Shown piece by piece: positions 36,644-44,831 of a stretch of 64,000 bases of DNA. The translations under genes were made by a program, and so were the position numbers. Origin of the DNA: Burkholderia sp. Ax-1719 (lineage in GTDB: Bacteria > Pseudomonadota > Gammaproteobacteria > Burkholderiales > Burkholderiaceae); contig NZ_VWWJ01000001.1 of NCBI RefSeq assembly GCF_011753055.1, forward strand, positions 992,001 to 1,056,000. The letters run 5' to 3'. The notes under the pieces were generated by a model. The model had not been told where the DNA came from and ran no database searches. It saw only the letters and a program-made list of their open reading frames with translations. Numbering within the stretch: the stretch's first letter is position 1; every line of letters starts with the position of its first letter.

Positions 36644-36654
36644 TGTCATACAAT
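36644..36654. promoter_or_regulatory. Putative GntR operator, beta-hydroxyacid dehydrogenase side
   Basis: Exact TGTCATACAAT in the divergent intergenic region, nearer the minus-strand gene. Confidence 0.55.
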
Positions 36655-36769
36655 CCGTCAACCTGCTTTGAGAACTTTGACTTGCTGGTAGGCAAGTCGT
36701 AAGCATTGCGGGTAAGGCATACGACCCCGATCCGGCATTGCTCGCGCGACGTAAGACAAATTATTGCGC

Positions 36770-36785
36770 TGTCATACAATATGAC
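36770..36785. promoter_or_regulatory. Putative GntR operator, MBL hydrolase side
   Basis: Exact TGTCATACAAT, here extended to a GTCATA-CAA-TATGAC palindrome, about 70 bp upstream of the GTG at 36852. Confidence 0.55.
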
Positions 36786-36851
36786 TATAATTGCGCGCCG
36801 AGCGTCCTTGTCGATCCCTTTGCACCAGTAGGTCAGTCAGGAGGTACAGAC

Positions 36852-37643
36852 GTGAAGTCTGATATTCCGTGCTATGACGTCTATGCGATCAAGTACGCAG
36901 AGCACGCACGCAACTCAAGTGACAACTTTCTCGGCGGGGACACGCACGACGTCCCCATGCCGCTGGATTACTTTGTCTGGGCAATCGTTGGTCCGGAGAA
37001 AACCTTCGTGGTTGACACTGGTTTCGGTGAAGCCGTTGCGCACAAACGTGGGCGCACGATCACAAGAAGTGTTGAACAAGGTTTGTCCAGGATTGGAATC
37101 GATCCAGCGCAGGTTGAAGATGTCATCATTACGCACCTTCATTTTGACCATGCTGGCAATCACGAATTATTTCCTCGGGCGACGTATCACGTGCAGGATA
37201 GGGAGATGGCGTATTGCACGGGAAGGTGTATGTGCCACGGCGCGTTAAGCAAGGCGTTTGAGGTCGATGACGTGAAAGCAATGGTCGATCGAGTCTTCTC
37301 GGGAAGGGTGCAGTTTCACGACGGCACGGGGCAGTTGGCGCCAGGAGTAAGCCTGCACAGGATAGGCGGACACACCGATGGTCTGCAGGTGGTGCGCGTG
37401 CATACAGCGCGAGGCTGGATTGTATTGGCCTCAGACGCGACGCATTTCTATGCGAACATCCACGAGGAGCGGCCATATCCAATTGTCAACAACGTTGGTG
37501 CGATGCTTGACGGATTTCGGACGCTTGTAGCTCTGGCAAGTTCACCGTCACATGTGATTCCAGGACACGATCCCCTCGTGCTAGCCCAATACCCCGCCTA
37601 TGACCCTGAGTCCCAGGGCTGGATCGCGCGTTTATCTGGATAA
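36852..37643 (+). CDS. Metallo-beta-lactamase-fold hydrolase (N-acyl homoserine lactonase-like)
   Basis: 263 residues from GTG 36852, with AGGAGG upstream; the frame is open to 36738 but that would include the operator. The zinc-binding THLHFDHAGN (about residue 103), the later IGGHTDGLQVV histidine, LASDATHFY aspartate and VIPGHDP histidine give the full metal set of the AHL lactonase branch. Size matches the gamma-butyrolactone lactonase group. It is divergent from the dehydrogenase cluster and shares the operator motif, which points to lactone catabolism rather than quorum quenching. Confidence 0.85.
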   Translation: MKSDIPCYDVYAIKYAEHARNSSDNFLGGDTHDVPMPLDYFVWAIVGPEKTFVVDTGFGEAVAHKRGRTITRSVEQGLSRIGIDPAQVEDVIITHLHFDHAGNHELFPRATYHVQDREMAYCTGRCMCHGALSKAFEVDDVKAMVDRVFSGRVQFHDGTGQLAPGVSLHRIGGHTDGLQVVRVHTARGWIVLASDATHFYANIHEERPYPIVNNVGAMLDGFRTLVALASSPSHVIPGHDPLVLAQYPAYDPESQGWIARLSG

Positions 37644-37684
37644 GGCACATTCGTCGATTCATGGAGACAGCTTTGAAGTCCGCT

Positions 37685-37725
37685 GAATGCCGACCAGATG
37701 AATTTCGCTTCTCTGGTCGACATTC
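37685..37725. repeat. Inverted repeat after the MBL gene
   Basis: Two 13-base arms (GAATGCCGACCAG and CTGGTCGACATTC, one mismatch) around 15 bases, starting 42 bp after the stop. It could act as a terminator, although no T-run follows. Confidence 0.4.
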
Positions 37726-37979
37726 GGTGCGCGCTTAACTCTCGAATGGCTCGCTTTGAATGCGTGGCTACGCAGCTATAGCCCACGCACGATCGGATAT
37801 CGAACGTTGCGGGGATAAAGGATTGAATGAATTTACCGTAAATTTATTAGTACAACAGATATAAAAACCAGCCAACCAAAGAGTTGGTGGACGTTAAACG
37901 AAGATGAAAAAGCCGCTTGGTCCAGGTAAGGGCGACGGTCGGAAGAGACAATGTTTATTCAACTCAGGATGAGTCGCCT

Positions 37980-39545
37980 ATGTTTCTCACAAAATACACC
38001 GTCGGCACCCGCTTGACGGCGGGTTTTAGTATTCTCGTCGTACTATTTTTGGCAGTGGTCGCAATCTCCATCGCAAAGCTGTATTCGATGAACGTGGTCG
38101 TGGGTGAAGGACTGGACACTGGGGCATCGGAACTCGGAGAGTTGGGCCGCGCCATGGGGAAAGCGCAAGGCGCATCGCTTGCAATGCAGAGACTTATCGT
38201 GGCTCACACCGAGACCGGCGAACAGGCTCAGGAATCGAAAGTTACCGAGCGGCTTACGGAGTACGGTGAGGCGATGCAACGCCTCCAGCGACTGTTCGAC
38301 GCGAGCTCCATGACGGACGACGAGGAACGCCGTTTTCTCGAACAGGCCGCTCAATTGGGTGGAGTCGCATCAAAGCTTTTAAGCGATAACACACGATTGG
38401 GACTGGGCAATGATCCCCATGCACTCGAAATGCTCGTCAACGAGACTAGCCCGGCGCTTACGGCCTGGACTGACCTCCTCGGGCGTTTCCGCGACTACGA
38501 GGTGAAAAAGAGTGCGAAGACCGCCGCTGAGGCTCATCTGGCTTATGCCAGCAGCAGGAATACTTTGATTGCGCTCGGGGTCGCGGGTTTGATTTTCTCG
38601 TTGGTTCTTGCTTTGGTCACATCACGTAGCATCCTGGCGCAGCTCGGCGGTGAGCCCTCGCACGCACAAAATCTTGCCCAGGAAATCGCCAGGGGAAGGC
38701 TCGATTCGCCGGTTGTGCTGGATACTGGCGATACCTCCAGCTTGATGTTCTCATTGCATCGGATGAGCAAGCAGTTGCAAGAGACAGTTAGAGGTATCCG
38801 GAATGCCACCGATCACGTCCGCGTGGCGTCGACGGAGATCGCAGCAGGCAATGCAGACCTGTCCGCTCGCACAGAGCAGCAAGCAGCGTCACTGGAAGAA
38901 ACTGCGTCGAGCATGATGGAAATTACGACTGCAGTTCGGCAGAGCGCAGACAACGCCAAACACGCAAGCACGCTGACGACCACTGCAATTGGTGTCGTGG
39001 GCACAGGAACACAGGCGGTCGATGACATGGTTGCTACCATGTCAAAAATTAGCGAAAGCTCATCCAAAATCTCGGAAATCACAGCAATTATTGAAGGAAT
39101 TGCGTTTCAGACCAATATTCTGGCACTGAATGCTGCAGTTGAAGCCGCACGAGCAGGCGAGCAAGGTAGAGGGTTTGCGGTCGTGGCGAGCGAGGTTCGC
39201 AGCCTTGCACAACGTTCTGCCACTGCCGCACGTGAGATTAAAGATTTGATCAACGTTTCAACTCAGACCATCAACGGTGGTGCCCACCAGGCAAGTATGG
39301 TGAGCGACTCGATGTCCCAGATTGAACAATCAATGCGCCAAATTTCGGAAATCATCGTCGAGATTGCCGCTGCTGCGGAGGAGCAGAGCGTCGGTATTGA
39401 AGAGGTGAATCAGGCAGTTGGCCTCATGGATAGTGTTACCCAGCAGAATGCCGCTCTGGTTGAACAGGCGGCTGCAGCCGCAAAATCTCTTGAAGATCAA
39501 GCGATTAGCCTGCAAGGTGGTGTTTCGGTGTTTCAGCTTGCCTGA
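37980..39545 (+). CDS. Methyl-accepting chemotaxis protein
   Basis: 521 residues from ATG 37980. A first membrane helix (about 12-32), a periplasmic four-helix-bundle sensor (about 35-190), a second membrane helix (about 192-212), a HAMP region and a long cytoplasmic signalling domain. The hairpin tip is intact: [36 protein letters not shown]. No C-terminal NWETF-like pentapeptide is present, so it probably relies on other receptors for CheR/CheB binding. It may sense a substrate of the neighbouring catabolic cluster, but nothing in sequence shows this. Confidence 0.93.
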   Translation: MFLTKYTVGTRLTAGFSILVVLFLAVVAISIAKLYSMNVVVGEGLDTGASELGELGRAMGKAQGASLAMQRLIVAHTETGEQAQESKVTERLTEYGEAMQRLQRLFDASSMTDDEERRFLEQAAQLGGVASKLLSDNTRLGLGNDPHALEMLVNETSPALTAWTDLLGRFRDYEVKKSAKTAAEAHLAYASSRNTLIALGVAGLIFSLVLALVTSRSILAQLGGEPSHAQNLAQEIARGRLDSPVVLDTGDTSSLMFSLHRMSKQLQETVRGIRNATDHVRVASTEIAAGNADLSARTEQQAASLEETASSMMEITTAVRQSADNAKHASTLTTTAIGVVGTGTQAVDDMVATMSKISESSSKISEITAIIEGIAFQTNILALNAAVEAARAGEQGRGFAVVASEVRSLAQRSATAAREIKDLINVSTQTINGGAHQASMVSDSMSQIEQSMRQISEIIVEIAAAAEEQSVGIEEVNQAVGLMDSVTQQNAALVEQAAAAAKSLEDQAISLQGGVSVFQLA

Positions 39546-39574
39546 AAATAGCCGCCAAGGCACAGCGGAAGTGA

Positions 39575-39894
39575 TTGAATGCACGGAGCCGCCGCTTCTC
39601 GGCTCCTGCTGGTCATAGATACCTTTCGTTTTTTTATCTCCAGAATGCACTGAATAGCGGGGCTGATGCTGTCATTGTTGACAGTAGGGTCCGGTGGAAA
39701 CACGCGTCAAGGAAGCCCCTCGAGAGGCGCTCGCAGAATGGCTGTCACCCGAGCGTCCGGTTCTTGTTCGAATCAACGGCCGCGCTACGGAACGGTTTGA
39801 GAGAGTCGATCGACTCACATCCCATCCCATCTTGGTGGGGCAGGCATTCTCCTACCTAAGGCCGAGACGTCGCTCGCGCTAAACGTCGGATTCC
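39575..39894 (+). pseudogene. Frameshifted CitE/HpcH-type CoA-ester lyase remnant
   Basis: Three frames join into one family. ALNSGADAVIVD (39644-39682) is the family's N-terminal barrel strand. A second frame from 39694 reads VETRVKEAPREALAEWL followed by RPVLVRINGRAT. A third near 39834-39890 reads GAGILLPKAETSLALNV. Together they give the first about 100 residues of a citrate-lyase-beta/HpcH aldolase protein with two frameshifts and no C-terminal two thirds. The intact family cleaves malyl-, citramalyl- or beta-methylmalyl-CoA. A GC-rich inverted repeat (39585-39606) inside it, followed by T's, might also serve the chemoreceptor gene as a terminator. Confidence 0.65.
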
Positions 39895-40240
39895 AGTCTA
39901 TCCACTATGCCTGCGATGCCGCATTCTGATACCAGTTCCGGTTCATGTGGTTAGTGCCATGGCAGGCAATGGTCGAGACCCCGTGCCTTGAAGATTTGTG
40001 AGCATCAAAAGAGAACAAGTTCTTCAAAATTATTCACTAACGGAGAACAACTGATCCGACTATAGTACCGAAACTGTTCGAAATCCCGGGACGCCGCAGA
40101 TGCAAGCTGGCGCGGTGTTCGATGGTCAGCAGCATTTCAGGCTATTCCAGCGCAATCGGGCGCGATAGGCCATTCGAACTCACGTTTTCAAAGTGCCGAT
40201 CTTGTCTGTTCCGCACCTGAGTCATCGAAAGGGGAAGAAG
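39895..40240. other. Intergenic region before lysR, no gene seen
   Basis: About 345 bp, expected to contain the lysR promoter. No supported reading frame or family motif. Confidence 0.4.
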
Positions 40241-41275
40241 TTGGATCTTTTAAACGCTATGCGCGCCTTCGTGCGGGTTGCAGAAACTGGCACGTTTACC
40301 AAAGCGGCAATTGCGCTAAATACCGCGACAGGCGCAGTGTCGCGGTCTGTCAAGGAACTCGAAGCTCATCTCGGTGTACGCTTGATGACGCGCACGACGC
40401 GCAAACTTTCACTGACATCGGCCGGCGAGCAATATCTGGCCCGAGCAATGCGAATTCTTGCTGAAATCGCGGACGCAGAGCAAGTCCTGGCAGCAGATCA
40501 CGCGGACATCAACGGTACGTTGCACATCCAGAGTTTCGTCAGCATCGCACAGCACTATGTCTTGCCCTCTATAGCTCGCTACAGGGAGCTATATCCCGGT
40601 GTGGAGTTTGAGCTGAAAATGGCGCAGGCAATGCCGGATCTGTATGACGGAAAAACCGACATGGCTGTAGTTGCAGTTCAATCTCTGCCGGATTCGGAGT
40701 ATTCCGCAACCCGACTGGGATCCACGTTTAGCGTCCTGTGTGCTTCACCATCCTATGTCGCACGACACGGAGCACCTGCGTTGCCTCAAGACTTGAGCAG
40801 GCATGAGTGTCTACTGTTGAGCAATCCCACGTTCGCAGATAACCAATGGTTACTTGAGGGGCCAGAGGGTAGTGTGGTGAAGGAGGTCCGGGGCGCAGTA
40901 AAGGTCAATATCGCAGAGACACTTACTGTAGCGATTAGACAAGGCATGGGTATCGGCCTCTTGCCGGTTCATGCTGCGCTCGAAGGGTTACAGGACGGAA
41001 CGCTTGTACGTCTTCTTCCTGAATACACCCTGCAAAACAGAGATATATACGCGTTGTTCCCATCTCATCGATACATGGAGACAAAAACGCGTGCCTGGCT
41101 CGACTTTCTCAAGGCGTACTTCAGCGACGCGCTTGCCAGCGATCACGCGCTGCTGAAATCGCTAACCGAGGCCAGTTTTGCCGATACACGCTGGAATAAC
41201 GTTGTCCCACTCGTTTGCGGGACCGCGCAAGCATTGACGACCGCGTCCGACTTACGCATCAGACAGACGGCTTGA
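40241..41275 (+). CDS. LysR-family transcriptional regulator
   Basis: 344 residues from TTG 40241, which has AAGGGGAAG upstream and gives the usual LDLLNAMRAFVRVAETGTFT beginning; a GTG at 40193 is the alternative. The helix-turn-helix continues with LMTRTTRKLSLTSAG. The effector domain spans about 90-295. The C-terminus is about 45 residues longer than the family norm. The GFA-domain gene follows 230 bp downstream; the target is not evident. Confidence 0.88.
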   Translation: MDLLNAMRAFVRVAETGTFTKAAIALNTATGAVSRSVKELEAHLGVRLMTRTTRKLSLTSAGEQYLARAMRILAEIADAEQVLAADHADINGTLHIQSFVSIAQHYVLPSIARYRELYPGVEFELKMAQAMPDLYDGKTDMAVVAVQSLPDSEYSATRLGSTFSVLCASPSYVARHGAPALPQDLSRHECLLLSNPTFADNQWLLEGPEGSVVKEVRGAVKVNIAETLTVAIRQGMGIGLLPVHAALEGLQDGTLVRLLPEYTLQNRDIYALFPSHRYMETKTRAWLDFLKAYFSDALASDHALLKSLTEASFADTRWNNVVPLVCGTAQALTTASDLRIRQTA

Positions 41276-41505
41276 TACTCGGAGCCTTCATTCGCAAACT
41301 GGCTCCGCTGGCAATGCCAACTGAGTGCGCCAGAAGGAGCAGACCCGTGAAACTTCTTCTGCTGGCGAAAAAATACCACCTCAAAAGCGTAGCGGCCCAG
41401 CGCCCCTAGTCTGCGTGGGCATTGCCGCACTTTAATTAACCAGGTTGTCAACTAGGCAGGTAGCTCAGGTTTTGTTCCCTGGGTAGTTTTTTGGGATTAG
41501 TCACT

Positions 41506-41907
41506 ATGAAGATCGAAGGGAGCTGTCTTTGTCAGGCCGTGCAATACGTGGTGGAGGACTTTGCAAGTGAAGTATGGGATTGCATGTGCAAGACTTGTCG
41601 AAAGACTCATTCCGCGCATCACAATACGGCAGCACGGATTCTGCGCGAACACTTCAAGCTGATATCTGGGCAGCAGAATTTGCGAACCTACGAGTCAAGC
41701 CCGGGAAAACTACGGCACTTTTGCGGAACCTGTGGAAGCCATGTATATGCAGAGCGTCCGGAACTTCCATTCGTCGTTCTGCGTGTAGCGACGCTCGATG
41801 TTGATCCAGGTCTGCGTCCCGTCATGCGCGCATGGACATCGCATCAGGTTGCCTGGTTGGAGACCGATGCGTCGGCCGCCACATACGAAGGCCATCCACC
41901 GCTGTAG
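41506..41907 (+). CDS. GFA/CENP-V domain protein (glutathione-dependent formaldehyde-activating family)
   Basis: 133 residues. The zinc-binding cysteines are in place: GSCLCQAVQY, DCMCKTCRKTH and HFCGTCGSHVY. The family name comes from an enzyme joining formaldehyde to glutathione, but most members have unproven activity. Start at ATG 41506; a TTG at 41491 is in frame. It stands alone after the LysR gene. Confidence 0.85.
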   Translation: MKIEGSCLCQAVQYVVEDFASEVWDCMCKTCRKTHSAHHNTAARILREHFKLISGQQNLRTYESSPGKLRHFCGTCGSHVYAERPELPFVVLRVATLDVDPGLRPVMRAWTSHQVAWLETDASAATYEGHPPL

Positions 41908-42314
41908 CCGGCAATAGTCGCGCTGACAGCAGCGCGCATCAGCTCCATGTCGACAGGCGGCCATGCGCACTTTTTTGCTTGCCGCACCGAAGCCCGTGCA
42001 AACCGCTGTGTCGTGGCAAACCGCGCTGCGCGAGTTTGTTAGCGAGAGTCGAGCGGCCGTTTCTCGATGTGCTCTTGACTGGCATCTCCCACGCAATGCC
42101 GTGCCAATCCAGGCCTCGTTACCAGTGAAAACATAAAGAAAGCTTATGCTGACGCTTTCTTGGCCGAAGCGGTTCCCCGGGATCGAGCACGTCATTGATG
42201 TCGAGCCGCGACCTGAACATCCTGCACGTGACGCGGCTGGCTTCGCTGCCCAGTATCAGACGTTGTTCGAACTGTCTTTCGGACTCTCTGACCAGCGAAG
42301 GATAATAGATGCTT
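41908..42314. other. Intergenic, no gene seen
   Basis: About 400 bp with only overlapping short frames and no recognised family or RNA. Confidence 0.4.
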
Positions 42315-42349
42315 CGCTAGTCGCTAGTCGCTAGTCGCTAGTCGCTAGT
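42315..42349. repeat. Tandem heptamer repeat, five copies of CGCTAGT
   Basis: Five exact copies of CGCTAGT followed by a diverged sixth (CGCTGGC). It overlaps the ancestral 3' end of the frameshifted XRE gene. Such seven-base arrays can gain or lose units by slippage. Confidence 0.85.
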
Positions 42350-42618
42350 CGCTGGCAGAGGTTCGTTTCGCGTGCTCGCCAGGGCGGGCTTCCGCTGCGA
42401 CCAAAAATGCGGATGGAGTCACGTCGAGCGCCGCGCATAGCTTCCAGATGACGCGAATGCTCGGGCTGTGACGACCTCTCAATCAGCGAGACGTAGTTCC
42501 GTTCCATCTCGGCGGCAGGGGCGAGCGCTTCCTGCGATAAGCCTTTCCGCCGTAGCAACGCCCGTAACACCTCACCTACTGCTTGTTCCAGCTCGAACGC
42601 CGCGCCCTCAAAATCCAA
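42345..42618 (-). pseudogene. Frameshifted XRE-family regulator
   Basis: The N-terminal helix-turn-helix is intact (GEVLRALLRRKGLSQEALA, ERNYVSLIER). At about 42476 the frame breaks; the other frame then continues the family pattern exactly, HSPSIRVIWKLCAALDV, and ends SASD at 42345. A two-base loss within the GGTCGT region explains this. The uninterrupted frame ends at 42331 with an unrelated tail. A sequencing error is possible, otherwise the regulator is inactive. Confidence 0.7.
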
Positions 42619-42741
42619 GACGCTCGACGTTAAGCAGGCGTCACGGGCGCGTTTTCACAAAGTATTGGGCAAAATGTGTCGGGCCGGGTATTGTTGCGTT
42701 ATTCGAAGGTGTACCCGCAGCCACTAACAAGAAAGAAAAAA

Positions 42742-43215
42742 ATGAGTGAAGGTTTGACTCCGAGAGAGATGGTTGGCGACAACACAACAACCGATCGCGA
42801 CGCCGAAGTACGCAAATTTGCCGATGATTTGGTTGAGCTACATTGGCAGCTCTTCCTTAGTGCTGCCAGTCGCGGTGATGAGGATGGTGCACGCAAGCTT
42901 GTGCTTGGATTCGCGCGCGATTGCGAAGAAAACAAAGCGAAAGTCATCCGTGGCGAAGGCGGTCCTAAAGACAGCCCGGAAAACTTTAGAAAAATGGTTC
43001 AGCACATCGAGGAAGCCCGCAATCGCGTTGCGGATGAATATGAGCGCGATCCGGACGGGCTAAAGCGCAGGCTAGGTGTTCCAGTCAGGGAGACTGCCGG
43101 CGTACCAGTGCGGCAGAACAACCGCATGGGCATCGGTGAGATGGCCGTACGCACAGCGGTACGCGCGACTGTCTGGACAGTAGTACGTGACGTGATTCGG
43201 GCAATCCTGCGCTGA
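42742..43215 (+). CDS. Hypothetical protein
   Basis: 157 residues from ATG 42742 (AAGAAAGAAA upstream is only a weak site). Not recognised. The first 100 residues are charged and helical; the middle carries a tandem-like RLGVPVRETAGVPVRQ; the last 30 are alternately hydrophobic and arginine-bearing (AVRTAVRATVWTVVRDVIR), which could be amphipathic membrane binding. No signal peptide. Flanked by the broken XRE gene and a gene-poor stretch. Confidence 0.55.
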   Translation: MSEGLTPREMVGDNTTTDRDAEVRKFADDLVELHWQLFLSAASRGDEDGARKLVLGFARDCEENKAKVIRGEGGPKDSPENFRKMVQHIEEARNRVADEYERDPDGLKRRLGVPVRETAGVPVRQNNRMGIGEMAVRTAVRATVWTVVRDVIRAILR

Positions 43216-43766
43216 ACTTGTTTTGAGCCTCCAACGATCACACGAACGACACCGATGTCACACCGATTGCGGTTAAGCCGGACTCTGAAACCGGTTGCAC
43301 GAAGCTGACAAAATGGGCACCGACGTGACCTCGTTTACCCGCGTGCCGCAGACATGCGCTGCCACTGATGAAACTCACGAAGGCGCGACGGGCAGTACTT
43401 GTCGCCGGGGAGGGCGTGGTGACATTGAATCCGTCGTGCATCGCTTCCAGTTCGTCACGCGTGCCTTCGAAAAGCCGCAGACGGTGTTCCGCTTCGATCA
43501 ACGGAACGGCTGGCTTCGCTACGACGACGTGTGTTCGGTCACGGGAGCGGCTGGCCGCGTGGGCTTGCACAAAGAGGGCTATTCGCGGCCGTAGACTGCT
43601 TACCCTGTCTCTAAGCGCGCGCACACCCTAATTCATACCCGCGCGCGCTTTCCGACAGCCTGGGCTCCTTTCTCACCAACGAAGCATTACCCGCACAAGG
43701 GCCAAGACCCTCTCATCTGCTGGCGGCGTGGCGACCGTTGCCCGAGATTGCAGCATCGGACACTTG
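43216..43766. other. Gene-poor stretch
   Basis: About 550 bp with overlapping frames on both strands (for example 43295-43594 plus and 43238-43624 minus), none with a recognisable family or good start. Possibly decayed coding DNA. Confidence 0.4.
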
Positions 43767-43833
43767 CTCGAACATTCACCACATCCTGCATGGGTTGCCG
43801 TGCCCGAGAACGAATTCGCTTGCCGCTGACCGC
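43767..43833 (+). repeat. Diverged direct repeat, copy 1
   Basis: About 65 bp; roughly two thirds of the bases match copy 2 at 44170. Shared blocks include CTCGAAC, ATCCTG, ATGGGT, GTGCCCGA, AATTCG and GCTGA. It lies upstream of the small membrane protein gene at 43866. Confidence 0.55.
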
Positions 43834-43865
43834 GCCATTAAACTAATAACGGGGGATGTTTGAAA

Positions 43866-44150
43866 GTGACCAAGAAGACGTTGACTGGGTTTGCGGTTGG
43901 GATCTCCGCAGCACTCATTGCCTTCGGCGCGGCAATCTTCTGGGGGGCGTGGGAGAACCACCGAAGTATCGCAAGACTTCATGAAGCAGCAGCAGTTTGC
44001 GCAGCGTTCGGTCGCGAGGACATGAATTTCGGTGCCAGTCTTGCGCTGGCAGCGAGTTTGGAGTCGCGGACCGTATCTCGTTTGAGAGCAAGGGAGATGG
44101 CAGCGCACTTCATGCGTATAGCTTGTGGCGCGCCGCCGGGAGGCGACTGA
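43866..44150 (+). CDS. Small membrane-anchored hypothetical protein
   Basis: 94 residues from GTG 43866, nine bases after GGGGGA; a TTG at 43860 is the alternative. One membrane helix at about 8-30 (GFAVGISAALIAFGAAIFWG) is followed by a soluble tail of about 60 residues containing two cysteines. No family recognised. It lies within the accessory stretch and follows repeat copy 1. Confidence 0.5.
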   Translation: MTKKTLTGFAVGISAALIAFGAAIFWGAWENHRSIARLHEAAAVCAAFGREDMNFGASLALAASLESRTVSRLRAREMAAHFMRIACGAPPGGD

Positions 44151-44169
44151 CTGTTTTGCTCAACACCTG

Positions 44170-44235
44170 CTCGAACCAGCGCCGCATCCTGGATGGGTCA
44201 TTGTGCCCGAAGACCAATTCGACGGTCGCTGAAGC
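44170..44235 (+). repeat. Diverged direct repeat, copy 2
   Basis: Partner of copy 1 at 43767, again placed upstream of a small membrane protein gene (44343). Confidence 0.55.
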
Positions 44236-44342
44236 GACGCGGAACAGCGGGGACCCTCACCACGACATCACGTCACTAGCGCCAGACCTGCCAGCGACAG
44301 TTCACTACCACCGCAACATCTCAAACTACGGAGACGTAAGTC

Positions 44343-44735
44343 ATGGAACCACTGACCGGCTTCATCTTGTACGCAGTCTTTGCTCTGCTCGTGGCAGCCA
44401 TCGCGAAGAAGAAGGGGCTGCGCGGATGGGTGTATTTCCTCGCCATCATCATTCTCGGACCGGTTACCGTGATGGGTATATCGGTCATGACACAGGGGAA
44501 TGCGAGCGGTGTACTTGCTGCGACGCTCGCATTCTTGGTGCCTGTTGTCGCGCTCGTCGTGGTGTTGCTTGCCAAGGATGGTCAGCAGATCGCGGCCGAG
44601 ACTGGGCAGTTTGGCGACTACCGGAAGTGCCCGTTTTGTGCCGAGCCGGTGCGGAGCGAAGCCGTCAAATGCAAGCATTGCGGCTCGGCGCTTGATCCGG
44701 CGGAATCGGGCACAACGTCAGGGAAGGTGACCTGA
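44343..44735 (+). CDS. Membrane protein with C-terminal zinc ribbon
   Basis: 130 residues. Two to three membrane helices (about 5-20, 29-50 and 58-80) are followed by a cytoplasmic zinc ribbon with KCPFCAEPVRSEAVKCKHCG: two CxxC knuckles 14 residues apart. Such zinc-ribbon tails are widespread in small bacterial membrane proteins of unknown role. The ATG follows GGAGACGTAAGTC. Confidence 0.75.
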   Translation: MEPLTGFILYAVFALLVAAIAKKKGLRGWVYFLAIIILGPVTVMGISVMTQGNASGVLAATLAFLVPVVALVVVLLAKDGQQIAAETGQFGDYRKCPFCAEPVRSEAVKCKHCGSALDPAESGTTSGKVT

Positions 44736-44831
44736 GTCCAAGACTTATTGGGGCGTGCCGGCGTACGTCCTTTGGCCGGTAGAGTCCAAAACGGTCCCCT
44801 CACCACTGATAGTCCCGCCCTCACAGAATCA

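Noticed and set aside
39585..39606. Strong terminator call after the chemoreceptor
   Set aside because: The inverted repeat falls inside the reconstructed CitE remnant, so it may be coding-derived; noted only in that entry.
42315..42349. Possible CRISPR array
   Set aside because: Seven-base units with no spacers; a simple tandem repeat.
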